From assembly GCA_018003315.1 (NCBI GenBank), contig JAGNEJ010000042.1, forward strand, positions 1 to 39,246: 39,246 bases of DNA, read 5' to 3'. This document shows positions 25,999-33,597 of the stretch, piece by piece. The notes beneath the pieces were generated by a model that was given only the letters and a program-made list of their open reading frames with translations, searched no databases and had not been told where the DNA came from. Origin of the DNA: Verrucomicrobiales bacterium (GTDB taxonomy: Bacteria > Verrucomicrobiota > Verrucomicrobiia > Verrucomicrobiales > V1-33). The translations under genes were made by a program, and so were the position numbers. The first letter of the stretch is position 1, and every line of letters starts with the position of its first letter.

Positions 25999-26631
25999 AT
26001 GCCATTTTCCCATCCACCCCCCCTTCCGCAGAGCCTCCCGGTGATGCTGCTGGACGGATGCACGCTCTTCCCCCACCATCTGCTGCCGCTCTTCATCTTC
26101 GAGCCGCGCTACCGGGAAATGCTGCGCCATGCACTGGAGACGCACCGCATGTTTTGCATCGGAAACCGCCGCACTGCGGTCGGGACTGCCGGAGAAGCGG
26201 ACGACGGCATCGTGGACTTTTCCACGGCCGGCATGGTGCGGGCCTGCGTGCAGCATGCCGACGGCACCTCGCATCTCGTGCTTCAGGGGATTTCCCGCAT
26301 TCGGCTGTTAGGCTGGGAACAGCGCCTCCCCTTTCGCATTGCCCGGGTGGAGCCGGTGCCCAGCATTCCCGGTGACCGGCAGGAAAACCAGCTTCTGGCC
26401 GCACGCCTGATGGAAATCGCCGCGCAACTGCTCAGCCAGTCGGCCACGGCAGCCACCGCTGAAATCAGCAGCCAATTGCGCACCCTGCGAAACCCGGAAA
26501 CACTGGCGGATTTCATGGCGGCGAATTTCCTGCAGGACGGAGCACGGCGCCAGCGGCTGCTGGCCACGCAGCATGTGGGCCAGCGCCTGCGCCGCCTGCT
26601 GGACTGGCTGGGACCCCGGGCCGGCGGGTAG
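25999..26631 (+). CDS. Lon-protease-type substrate-binding (LON N-terminal domain) protein
   Basis: 210 residues with only the LON substrate-binding domain and no ATPase or protease domain. The start has V-M-L-L-D-G-C-T-L-F-P-H-H-L-L-P-L-F-I-F-E, matching the LON pattern in which 'P' and 'lpL-x-iFEpRY' are conserved (here F-E-P-R-Y-R-E-M). Later blocks include G-T-A-G-E-A and L-V-L-Q-G-I-S-R-I-R-L. Stand-alone members are widespread, usually described as putative peptidase substrate-binding proteins, with unclear function. The ATG at 25999 is preferred over 25960 since the extra residues are not family-like. It is followed 47 bp later by the glutathione peroxidase gene. Confidence 0.85.
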   Translation: MPFSHPPPLPQSLPVMLLDGCTLFPHHLLPLFIFEPRYREMLRHALETHRMFCIGNRRTAVGTAGEADDGIVDFSTAGMVRACVQHADGTSHLVLQGISRIRLLGWEQRLPFRIARVEPVPSIPGDRQENQLLAARLMEIAAQLLSQSATAATAEISSQLRTLRNPETLADFMAANFLQDGARRQRLLATQHVGQRLRRLLDWLGPRAGG

Positions 26632-26678
26632 GGTTCGACCTTGATTTTCGAGCCTGGCGGATTCACCGTCCGCCCGCC

Positions 26679-27263
26679 ATGAAACTGCTGATGCCGCTGC
26701 TATTCCTGTCCGCCATTTCCCTGACTGCTGCGCCGACGGAAACAACGCCGGCCCCACCCACGACAACGACCGCCCCCGCGCTGATGGACATCAAGCTCAA
26801 GGACATCGACGGCAGGGACACCAGCCTCAAGGCCCATGCGGGCAAGGTGCTGCTGATCGTCAACGTGGCCTCCCGCTGCGGGCTGACCCCGCAATACGCC
26901 GCCCTCCAGGCACTGCATGAAAAATACCGGGACAAGGGGTTCACCGTGCTGGGTTTTCCCTGCAATGATTTCCGGGACCAGGAACCGGGAAGCAGCGCGG
27001 AGATCAAGGAATTCTGTTCAACCAAATACCGGGTGACCTTCCCCCTGTTCGAAAAGCTGCACGTCAAAGGACCGGAACAACACCCGCTCTACAAGGCCCT
27101 GACCGGTCCTGACGGGGCGTTTCCGGGCGATGTGAAGTGGAACTTCGGCAAATTCCTCATCGGCGCCGACGGCAAACCGCTGGAGCGTTTCGAACCAAAA
27201 ACGGTTCCGGATGATCCAGCCGTGATCCAGGCGGTGGAAGCGGCGCTGGCGCGGAAAAAGTGA
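26679..27263 (+). CDS. Exported glutathione-peroxidase-family protein
   Basis: 194 residues. A signal peptide (about 1-18, ending L-T-A-A) and a Thr/Pro linker (20-35) precede a complete glutathione peroxidase/BsaA-type thioredoxin fold. Peroxidatic Cys67 sits in N-V-A-S-R-C-G-L-T. The second block is G-F-P-C-N-D-F-x-x-Q-E-P-G, with a possible resolving cysteine, and W-N-F-G-K-F-L-I carries the conserved Trp and Asn. It would reduce lipid or hydrogen peroxides, probably with thioredoxin-type donors, in the periplasm. The exported form is less common than the cytoplasmic one. It lies 46 bp before uvrB. Confidence 0.9.
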   Translation: MKLLMPLLFLSAISLTAAPTETTPAPPTTTTAPALMDIKLKDIDGRDTSLKAHAGKVLLIVNVASRCGLTPQYAALQALHEKYRDKGFTVLGFPCNDFRDQEPGSSAEIKEFCSTKYRVTFPLFEKLHVKGPEQHPLYKALTGPDGAFPGDVKWNFGKFLIGADGKPLERFEPKTVPDDPAVIQAVEAALARKK

Positions 27264-27275
27264 ATCCGGCGCGGG

Positions 27276-27303
27276 TTGACGCGGCATGGATTCCGGCTGA
27301 ACT
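27276..27303 (+). promoter_or_regulatory. Possible promoter placing the start at the uvrB GTG
   Basis: TTGACG (27276-27281), 16-bp spacer, TGAACT (27298-27303). The predicted transcript start coincides with the GTG at 27310, and no Shine-Dalgarno is present. The -10 is weak. Confidence 0.3.
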
Positions 27304-27309
27304 GCACGG

Positions 27310-29502
27310 GTGACCTCCAGCCCGTTCCAGCTCAGCAGCGAATTCCAGCCCCAGGGCGACCAGGCCCAGGCCATCGCCAAACTGGTGAAGTCGCTGCGCT
27401 CGGGAAACCGCCACCAGACGCTGCTGGGGGTCACCGGCAGCGGCAAGACGTTTTCCATGGCCAACGTGATCGCCGAACTCGGGCGGCCCACGCTGGTCAT
27501 GTCGCACAACAAAACCCTGGCGGCGCAACTCTATTCCGAATTCCGCGGATTTTTCCCGGACAATGCCGTGGAATACTTCGTCAGCTATTTCGACTACTAC
27601 CAGCCGGAGGCCTACATTCCGCGGACCGACACCTACATCGAAAAAGATTCCAGCATCAACGACGAGATCGAACGCCTGCGCCTGAGCACCATGAGTTCGC
27701 TGCTGACGCGGGAGGATGTGCTGGTGGTGGCCAGTGTGTCCTGCATCTACGGCCTGGGATCGCCCGAGGACTATGAGCAGAGCATGTTTCCCGTCAGGGT
27801 GGGCATGGAACTGCCGCGGGAACAGTTTCTGACGCGGCTGGTGGACATGCTTTACGAGCGCAACGAGGTGGCCTTCCAGCGCGGGCGCTTCCGTGCGCGC
27901 GGTGACGTGGTCGAAGTCTTTCCGGCCAACCTGGAGGACGAGGCGGTCCGGGTGGAATTTTTCGGCGATGAAATCGACCGCATCACGCTGTTCGATCCCC
28001 TGACCGGAAATGGGAAGTGCACGCTGGATGCCCACACGTTTTATCCCGCCAAGCAGTTCGTCACCGCCACCGAAAAACTGCAGAAGGCCCTGGGCTTGAT
28101 CCGCGAGGAAATGGAGGCGCGGGTGGCTGAATTCGAAAAAAACGGCAAGTATCTGGAGGCGCAGCGCATCAAGCAGCGGACCGACTACGACCTGGAAATG
28201 ATGCGCGAAATGGGATTTTGTCAGGGAATCGAAAACTACAGCCGTCACCTGACCGGACGCGCCCCCGGTGCCACGCCCTACACGCTGCTGGATTTTTTCC
28301 CGGACGACTTTCTGCTCATCATCGACGAAAGCCATGCCACCATTCCGCAGATCGGCGGCATGTTTGAGGGCGACCACAGCCGCAAGTCCACGCTGGTCAA
28401 TTTCGGCTTCCGCCTGCCCAGCGCCCTGGACAACCGTCCGCTGCGCTTCGATGAATTCATGAAGCGCACCCGGCAGCGGGTCTATGTGAGCGCCACCCCA
28501 ACGCGGTTCGAACTGCTGAACAGCGTGGTCGGCAACGACGGCTACACGCCCCACAAGCGCAGCGACGACGGCGCGGAGGCACCGCCCCCCAAAAAGCTTC
28601 CGCGCATTTCCGCCAGCCAGGAACCGGTCGAAGCCTTCGACACCACCACGCCGGGCCGGGCGCTCATCGTCGAGCAGATCATCCGCCCCACCGGACTGCT
28701 GGATCCGCGGATCACCCTGCGTCCGCTCAAAGGACAGATCGACGAAACCATCGAGCGGTGCCGCCAGCGGGTGGAAAAAGCCGAACGGGTGCTGGTGACC
28801 ACCCTGACAAAACGCACCGCCGAGGACCTGACCGACTACCTGCGCGATGTGGGCCTGAAAGTGCGCTACCTGCACAGCGACATCGACGCCATTGAGCGGG
28901 TGGAAATCCTCCGCGCCCTGCGCAAGGGCGAGTTCGACATCCTCGTCGGCATCAACCTGCTGCGCGAAGGGCTGGACCTCCCGGAAGTCAGCCTGGTCTG
29001 CATTTTGGACGCCGACAAGGAAGGCTACCTGCGCAGCGAAACCAGCCTCATTCAGACCGCCGGACGCGCCGCCCGGCATGTCAACGGCGAGGTGGTGCTG
29101 TTCTGCGACACCTATACCAAAAGCATCCAGTCCCTGGTCAGCATTTCCGAATACCGCCGCACCCGGCAGATGGAGTACAACGAGACACACGGCATCACCC
29201 CGCAAAGCGTCCGCCGCGCCGTGCAGGAAAGCCTGCAGTTGCCGCGCAGCCAGGACATGGAGTCCGGTCTGCTGAGGGAAAGCGTTTCCGATGCGGACAT
29301 TCAGACCGTCATCCGGCAGCTCGAAGCAGAGATGTCGGAAGCCTCTTCCAGACTGGAATTCGAGCGCGCCGCCCTGCTGCGCGATCAGATTCGCGAACTC
29401 AAAGCCGCCGGCCCCGACGCCCGGCTGTCCGCAGTGACCGTTAAAAAACCAGTCAGCTACCGTGACGCGAAAAACAAAAGCCGCGGCGCAAAAAAACACT
29501 GA
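27310..29502 (+). CDS. uvrB: Excinuclease ABC subunit B
   Basis: 730 residues with a GTG start. UvrB is the damage-verifying helicase-like subunit of nucleotide excision repair, loaded by UvrA and cut with UvrC. Walker A G-V-T-G-S-G-K-T-F is near residue 40, the damage-probing beta-hairpin Y-F-D-Y-Y-Q-P-E-A-Y-I-P near 95, Walker B D-E-S-H-A-T near 340, helicase motifs G-R-A-A-R-H and I-N-L-L-R-E-G-L-D-L-P-E, and the C-terminal UVR domain (about 660-700, L-E-F-E-R-A-A-L-L-R-D-Q-I). It is about 55 residues longer than typical. Most of the excess is an insertion at about residues 403-452, between the S-A-T-P motif and V-E-Q-I-I-R-P-T-G-L-L-D-P. Convergent with the RNase Z-like gene, 15 bp apart. 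Confidence 0.97.
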   Translation: MTSSPFQLSSEFQPQGDQAQAIAKLVKSLRSGNRHQTLLGVTGSGKTFSMANVIAELGRPTLVMSHNKTLAAQLYSEFRGFFPDNAVEYFVSYFDYYQPEAYIPRTDTYIEKDSSINDEIERLRLSTMSSLLTREDVLVVASVSCIYGLGSPEDYEQSMFPVRVGMELPREQFLTRLVDMLYERNEVAFQRGRFRARGDVVEVFPANLEDEAVRVEFFGDEIDRITLFDPLTGNGKCTLDAHTFYPAKQFVTATEKLQKALGLIREEMEARVAEFEKNGKYLEAQRIKQRTDYDLEMMREMGFCQGIENYSRHLTGRAPGATPYTLLDFFPDDFLLIIDESHATIPQIGGMFEGDHSRKSTLVNFGFRLPSALDNRPLRFDEFMKRTRQRVYVSATPTRFELLNSVVGNDGYTPHKRSDDGAEAPPPKKLPRISASQEPVEAFDTTTPGRALIVEQIIRPTGLLDPRITLRPLKGQIDETIERCRQRVEKAERVLVTTLTKRTAEDLTDYLRDVGLKVRYLHSDIDAIERVEILRALRKGEFDILVGINLLREGLDLPEVSLVCILDADKEGYLRSETSLIQTAGRAARHVNGEVVLFCDTYTKSIQSLVSISEYRRTRQMEYNETHGITPQSVRRAVQESLQLPRSQDMESGLLRESVSDADIQTVIRQLEAEMSEASSRLEFERAALLRDQIRELKAAGPDARLSAVTVKKPVSYRDAKNKSRGAKKH

Positions 29503-29517
29503 CCCTTCCGGCCGCGT

Positions 29518-30519
29518 TCACCAGCCCGGAGGAAATTCCGCGTTGGGAAAAACGTCCGCCGCCTCGGCTTTCATTTCCCGCCATTCCTGCGGCGTGTAGC
29601 GGTCGGAAAGATGGATCAGACAGAGGCGCTTCACCCGCGCGGCCGCCGCCAGACTGGCAACCTTCACCGTGGTCATGTGGTGGTTTTTCGCCGCCAATTC
29701 AGCATCGCCGTCGCGGTACTGGCACTCGCAGACCAGGGTATCGACGCCCTCCAGGCAGGCGGCCAGCCGCTGAATTTCCGCATCGTCGGCAAAAAAATCG
29801 GTGAGATAGGCAAACGCCTCCCCCCGGGAGTGAACGAGCAAGTCCTCCCGGAGATCCGCGGTGGAGAAACGGACGCCGTCAATCATCATCGACTCCGGCG
29901 TCGTTTCCAGTTCATCGCGCAGCGCCCGGAGCCAGGGCCCGGGATTCAGTCCGCTGCGGGCCAGCCGTTCCGGATCGATGTTCACCCGGTCGTGTTCACG
30001 CACGACGTATCCGATGGACGGAATGCCGTGATTCAATGTCAGGGCCTCCACGCGGCAGTCCGGCGTGCGGCAGATTTCCCGGTTCCGGCGCGGCATCGTG
30101 GGTTCAGGATGGGCGGTGGCAAAGGATTCACCCAATTCGCAGCGGACCGTGGTGATGTGGTCCTCAAAGATGTCATGGCAGTGCCAGGCAACCGCTTTGT
30201 CCCCAGCCAGATTCCAGGAAAATCCGCGGAAGCGATGCCCCATGATTTCCCCGGTGCCCGGCGGACCCCAAAGGTGGTTGGCCCTGGAGGTGCGGTCGAA
30301 GTGCCGCCGGAAAAAGCTGTCGAAGCCGCAGATGTGGTCCATGTGATAGTGCGAAAAGAACACATGGTCGATGTCGAGGGTTTCACCAAAGGGCACCCCC
30401 GCCAGCGTGCCCTCGCCGCAGTCAAAGAGCAGCCGGGTCTGGTGCTGTCCAGAATCCACAACCGCAAGCACGGCATTGTCATCGGCAGGTCCGCCCAGAA
30501 CGTTGAAAGTGATGGCCAT
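29518..30519 (-). CDS. Metallo-beta-lactamase-fold, ribonuclease Z-like protein
   Basis: 333 residues from the ATG at 30519 (M-A-I-T-F-N-V-L-G-G). The zinc motif H-x-H-x-D-H is S-H-Y-H-M-D-H, preceded by the strand L-L-F-D-C-G-E-G-T. The late motif L-I-H-L-S-D-R-Y resembles the H-F-S-x-R-Y of tRNase Z. Further candidate metal ligands are in L-N-H-G-I-P-S-I-G-Y and in C-E-C-Q-Y and N-H-H-M-T. These support a tRNase Z-type phosphodiesterase that trims tRNA 3' ends. The divergence at the N-terminal strand order leaves room for another phosphodiesterase substrate. An in-frame upstream start at 30648 would overlap the divergent regulator gene and is unlikely. Confidence 0.8.
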   Translation of the reverse strand: MAITFNVLGGPADDNAVLAVVDSGQHQTRLLFDCGEGTLAGVPFGETLDIDHVFFSHYHMDHICGFDSFFRRHFDRTSRANHLWGPPGTGEIMGHRFRGFSWNLAGDKAVAWHCHDIFEDHITTVRCELGESFATAHPEPTMPRRNREICRTPDCRVEALTLNHGIPSIGYVVREHDRVNIDPERLARSGLNPGPWLRALRDELETTPESMMIDGVRFSTADLREDLLVHSRGEAFAYLTDFFADDAEIQRLAACLEGVDTLVCECQYRDGDAELAAKNHHMTTVKVASLAAAARVKRLCLIHLSDRYTPQEWREMKAEAADVFPNAEFPPGW

Positions 30520-30646
30520 CCGGCGCTTCGATACCCTCCGCTCCGGCCGGTGCAAGCAGAGGATGGCCAGCGGGCCAAAGCATTTGCGGTGGCTTGACCA
30601 GTTTACCTTTGGGAAATCCGCTTTAAGCTGACACCACTCCTGCTCC

Positions 30647-31330
30647 ATGAAAATTCTGCTGGTTGAAGATTACGTCCCGCTGCGCACCTCCATCGCGAAG
30701 ATGCTGCAGGAAAATGGATTTGTGGTGGATGAAAGCGGGGACGGACTGGAAGCCCAGGATATGGCCACCCGAAACAACTACACGGTGGCCGTGATCGACA
30801 TCATGCTGCCAGGCTTGGACGGGCTTGCCGTGCTGCGGGCGCTGCGCGAGGCGGGGAAAAGCACCGCAGTGCTCATCATCACGGCGCGGGATGCCGTCGA
30901 TGACCGGGTCAGGGGACTGGATGCCGGCGCGGACGATTATCTGGTAAAGCCCTTTGCGCTGGATGAATTGCTGGCCCGCGTGCGGGCACTGCTGCGCCGC
31001 GCCCACCAGGTGCGCGATCCCATCCTGCGCGTCGGAGATCTGGAAATCGACACGCTGCGGCGGGAAGCACGGCGCGCGGGGCAGACGCTGGAACTGACCT
31101 CGAAGGAATATGCGCTGCTGGAACTGCTGGCCCTGCGAACCGGACAGGTGGTCAGCCGCAGCGACGTCTGGGAGCAGCTCTACGATTTCGACCAGGAAAT
31201 GGAGAGCAACGTGATCGATGTCTTCGTCGCCTACCTCCGCAAAAAACTGGAGCGTCCTGGGCTGACCCGACTGATCCACACCCGCCGCGGCCAGGGCTAC
31301 ATTCTGGAGGACCGGCCGGAGGAAGCCTAG
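30647..31330 (+). CDS. OmpR/PhoB-family response regulator
   Basis: 227 residues. The receiver domain (1-118) has the acidic pair E7-D8, the phospho-acceptor D51 in V-I-D-I-M-L-P-G-L-D-G-L, T79 in I-I-T-A-R-D, and K101 in D-Y-L-V-K-P-F. The winged-helix domain (about 128-222) has L-E-L-T-S-K-E-Y-A-L-L-E-L-L and S-N-V-I-D-V-F-V-A-Y-L-R-K-K, then H-T-R-R-G-Q-G-Y. It is first in a plus-strand run with the cognate kinase 27 bp downstream, followed by the TPS/subtilisin genes, so those exported proteins are its probable targets or at least co-expressed. A TTGACC at 30594-30599 is a possible -35 but lacks a good -10. Confidence 0.95.
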   Translation: MKILLVEDYVPLRTSIAKMLQENGFVVDESGDGLEAQDMATRNNYTVAVIDIMLPGLDGLAVLRALREAGKSTAVLIITARDAVDDRVRGLDAGADDYLVKPFALDELLARVRALLRRAHQVRDPILRVGDLEIDTLRREARRAGQTLELTSKEYALLELLALRTGQVVSRSDVWEQLYDFDQEMESNVIDVFVAYLRKKLERPGLTRLIHTRRGQGYILEDRPEEA

Positions 31331-31357
31331 CAGGGACACTCGTCCATCCGCCGTCCC

Positions 31358-32872
31358 ATGGCCCGCAGGCTGCTGCCCCGCTCCTTCAAATACCGCCTGC
31401 TGCTGGCGTTTTTTCTGGGGCTGTTCGCGGTGGGTGCGGCCAGCGGTTATCTGTCCTACCGGCTCATCGCCCGCTACACCTGGACGGGTTTTGACAGCCT
31501 GCTGGTGGACAAGCTGGAATTCTACAAATCCACCCTCTTCTTCAACGAAAAGGGCCGCCCCGGATGGCACATGGGCGAGGCGGACTGGGACCGGGTCATG
31601 GATGCAAAGGACCCTGACTATTTTGTCTTCCGCTATCCGGACGGCCGCTTCATCGGAAAATCCCCCACCCTGGGCGACGCCGGGCTGCCCCGGCTGGGCA
31701 TCCACGGTGAAGCCCCGGAATTTTATGACATCAAACTGCCAAACGGCCGCCCCGGGCGAGCCGTGGGTGCGCTGCGCAGCGTGCAGTTTTATCCGCACAG
31801 TCCGCAGCGGACCGACGCGCGTCCGGTGCCGGTCCATCTGGTGGTGGCCCGCAGCACCAGCAGTGCGGAACAAACTCTGCACCGGCTGGTGGTCCTGCTG
31901 TGGCAGGCTGGAGCGGTGGCAATGACCGCCCTGCTCGGTACGGCCTTCCTCATCATCCGCCGCAGTGTGCGCCCGGTGGGACAGTTGGAGCTGCAGATAG
32001 AATCAATGCCGCTGGCCGACCCCCGGCAGCGTTTTCGGCTGAAGGGGGCCTCTGCGGAAATGGAGAAAGTGGTGGGTCGGCTCAATGCACTGATGGACCG
32101 GGTGGGGGCCGCCATCGAACACGAACGCCAGTTCACCTCCAATGCAGCCCACGAGCTGCGCACACCGCTGGCCGGAATGCGTTCGGCCATTGAGTTGGCA
32201 TTGAACCGGCCGCGCAAGCCCGAGGAATACGAGGAGACGCTGCTGCAGCTCCAGGAAATCCAGGCCAAACTGCAGCGGCTCACCGACAATCTCCTGCTGC
32301 TGGCACGCCTGGAAAGCGGGCAGCGGGAATTCCCCCGCGAAGAGGCCGACCTGGGAAAATTTGTCAGGAAGGCCTGGAAACCGTTCTTCGATCCGGCGGC
32401 GGAAAAGGAACTGCGCCTGCTCTGGCAAATCGCCCCCCAGCCGGCTCCCGTGGTGCTGCCGGTGACGCTGCTGGAGATCGTGCTGCGCAATCTCTATCAG
32501 AACGCGGTGGATTACACCCCCCGCGGCGGGGAAATTGAAATCTCTGGGCGGGTGACGGATGGCCAGTGCGAACTGCGCGTCAGCAATGCGAATCCGGGAG
32601 TCCGGCTGGAACAACTCCCCAATCTGTTCCAGCCATTCTGGCGGGCGGATCAGAGCGGCGATCCCAACCAGGTGAGAACAGGAATCGGCCTGGCCCTGTG
32701 CCGGCGCATCCTGACCACACTCGACGGGCAGATTGCCGCGGAAATGGACGCGGCTGGGCGGTTTTCCATCGCACTCCATTTTCCGCTGGCGGACAGCGGA
32801 AAAAAACCTGGAGAAATCTTGCCAGCCGGAACCGCCGCCTGCGATGCTGGGAAAGGAACACCCGAACCATGA
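31358..32872 (+). CDS. Membrane sensor histidine kinase
   Basis: 504 residues. Membrane helix 1 spans about 12-35, a periplasmic sensor about 36-176 of no recognised fold, helix 2 about 178-200. A HAMP-like linker (about 200-255) carries R-R-S-V-R-P-V-G-Q-L. HisKA has phospho-acceptor H265 in N-A-A-H-E-L-R-T-P-L-A-G. The HATPase domain has the N box L-Y-Q-N-A-V-D-Y-T-P (N382), an F box near F-Q-P-F-W-R, and the G2 box T-G-I-G-L-A-L-C-R-R-I. It should autophosphorylate and pass phosphate to the upstream response regulator. The last ~25 residues form a Pro/Gly/Cys-containing extension beyond the ATPase domain. The stop overlaps the next ATG (ATGA). Confidence 0.95.
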   Translation: MARRLLPRSFKYRLLLAFFLGLFAVGAASGYLSYRLIARYTWTGFDSLLVDKLEFYKSTLFFNEKGRPGWHMGEADWDRVMDAKDPDYFVFRYPDGRFIGKSPTLGDAGLPRLGIHGEAPEFYDIKLPNGRPGRAVGALRSVQFYPHSPQRTDARPVPVHLVVARSTSSAEQTLHRLVVLLWQAGAVAMTALLGTAFLIIRRSVRPVGQLELQIESMPLADPRQRFRLKGASAEMEKVVGRLNALMDRVGAAIEHERQFTSNAAHELRTPLAGMRSAIELALNRPRKPEEYEETLLQLQEIQAKLQRLTDNLLLLARLESGQREFPREEADLGKFVRKAWKPFFDPAAEKELRLLWQIAPQPAPVVLPVTLLEIVLRNLYQNAVDYTPRGGEIEISGRVTDGQCELRVSNANPGVRLEQLPNLFQPFWRADQSGDPNQVRTGIGLALCRRILTTLDGQIAAEMDAAGRFSIALHFPLADSGKKPGEILPAGTAACDAGKGTPEP

Positions 32873-33597
32873 ACCAGCCAAGCCCATTTCCCGCCCCCAC
32901 CGAAAACCGACTGCACCAACTGGAACTGGCGCGCCATGCCAAGGCAGGCAAAGCGCTGGCAGTGCTGGCGGAAAACAACGAAGCAGACAGCCCTCCCGAG
33001 GAGGACGTCCCTCCGGTGCCGGACCACCTGCGCTCGCGATGGCAGGAAGCGTATGCCCCACGTCCCGCCGTGCCAGCGGGGGCTCCGCGCGAATCGCTGC
33101 TCGCACACTTCGGCCAGGCGCTGCGCCACCTGCTGGAGCCGCGGCAGCTCGCCCTTGCCGGCGGCGTGGCTGTCGCGGTCCTGGCCCTGACATTGTTCCT
33201 CACACGACCGGGAGGAGGCGAATCCGGTGCAGGCACCGGGACCGAAGGAGTGGTGGTGCGGGGCGGAAAATCAGTGACGGCACCGGCGGATTACCTGCTG
33301 CTGCTGGTGCCCCCGGCAGCAGGCGGAACGGAATTTGTCAGGGAATTCAATCTCAACTGGTCAAAACCCGTCGCAGAAATCATTCCCTCCGCAGCCGCCG
33401 TGCAGGAGATGGTTTCGCGGCCCGGATTCAACCACGCCGTGGTGCTGGCGGACCTTCCGTCCGGTGAGGTTTCCCTCTGGATAAATGGCGCCGTGGCGCA
33501 GCGCTGGCCCCTTTCCGGCAGCAGCGCAGAGGAACTGCTCGACAGCGCGGTTTCACAGATCGAATCCGCTGCCAGAACCCTCAACCCGCCCCGTTAG
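32869..33597 (+). CDS. Single-pass membrane protein of unknown function in the TCS-TPS operon
   Basis: 242 residues, ATG overlapping the kinase stop. I do not recognise a family. The N-terminal ~92 residues are cytoplasmic by prediction, charged and Pro-rich, with a helix L-H-Q-L-E-L-A-R-H-A-K-A-G-K. One membrane segment (about 94-112, L-A-G-G-V-A-V-A-V-L-A-L-T-L-F-L) is followed by a Gly-rich linker. A ~110-residue periplasmic part has alternating strands (Y-L-L-L-L-V-P, then H-A-V-V-L-A-D-L-P-S-G-E-V-S-L-W-I-N-G). The layout resembles anti-sigma or periplasmic-adapter proteins but no motif proves this. Translational coupling to the kinase and direct abutment to the translocator gene suggest it serves one of them. 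Confidence 0.75.
   Translation: MNQPSPFPAPTENRLHQLELARHAKAGKALAVLAENNEADSPPEEDVPPVPDHLRSRWQEAYAPRPAVPAGAPRESLLAHFGQALRHLLEPRQLALAGGVAVAVLALTLFLTRPGGGESGAGTGTEGVVVRGGKSVTAPADYLLLLVPPAAGGTEFVREFNLNWSKPVAEIIPSAAAVQEMVSRPGFNHAVVLADLPSGEVSLWINGAVAQRWPLSGSSAEELLDSAVSQIESAARTLNPPR

Noticed and set aside
27157-29499. 780-codon minus-strand open frame
   Set aside because: Antisense to uvrB, whose identity is certain; composition is typical of a GC-rich shadow frame.
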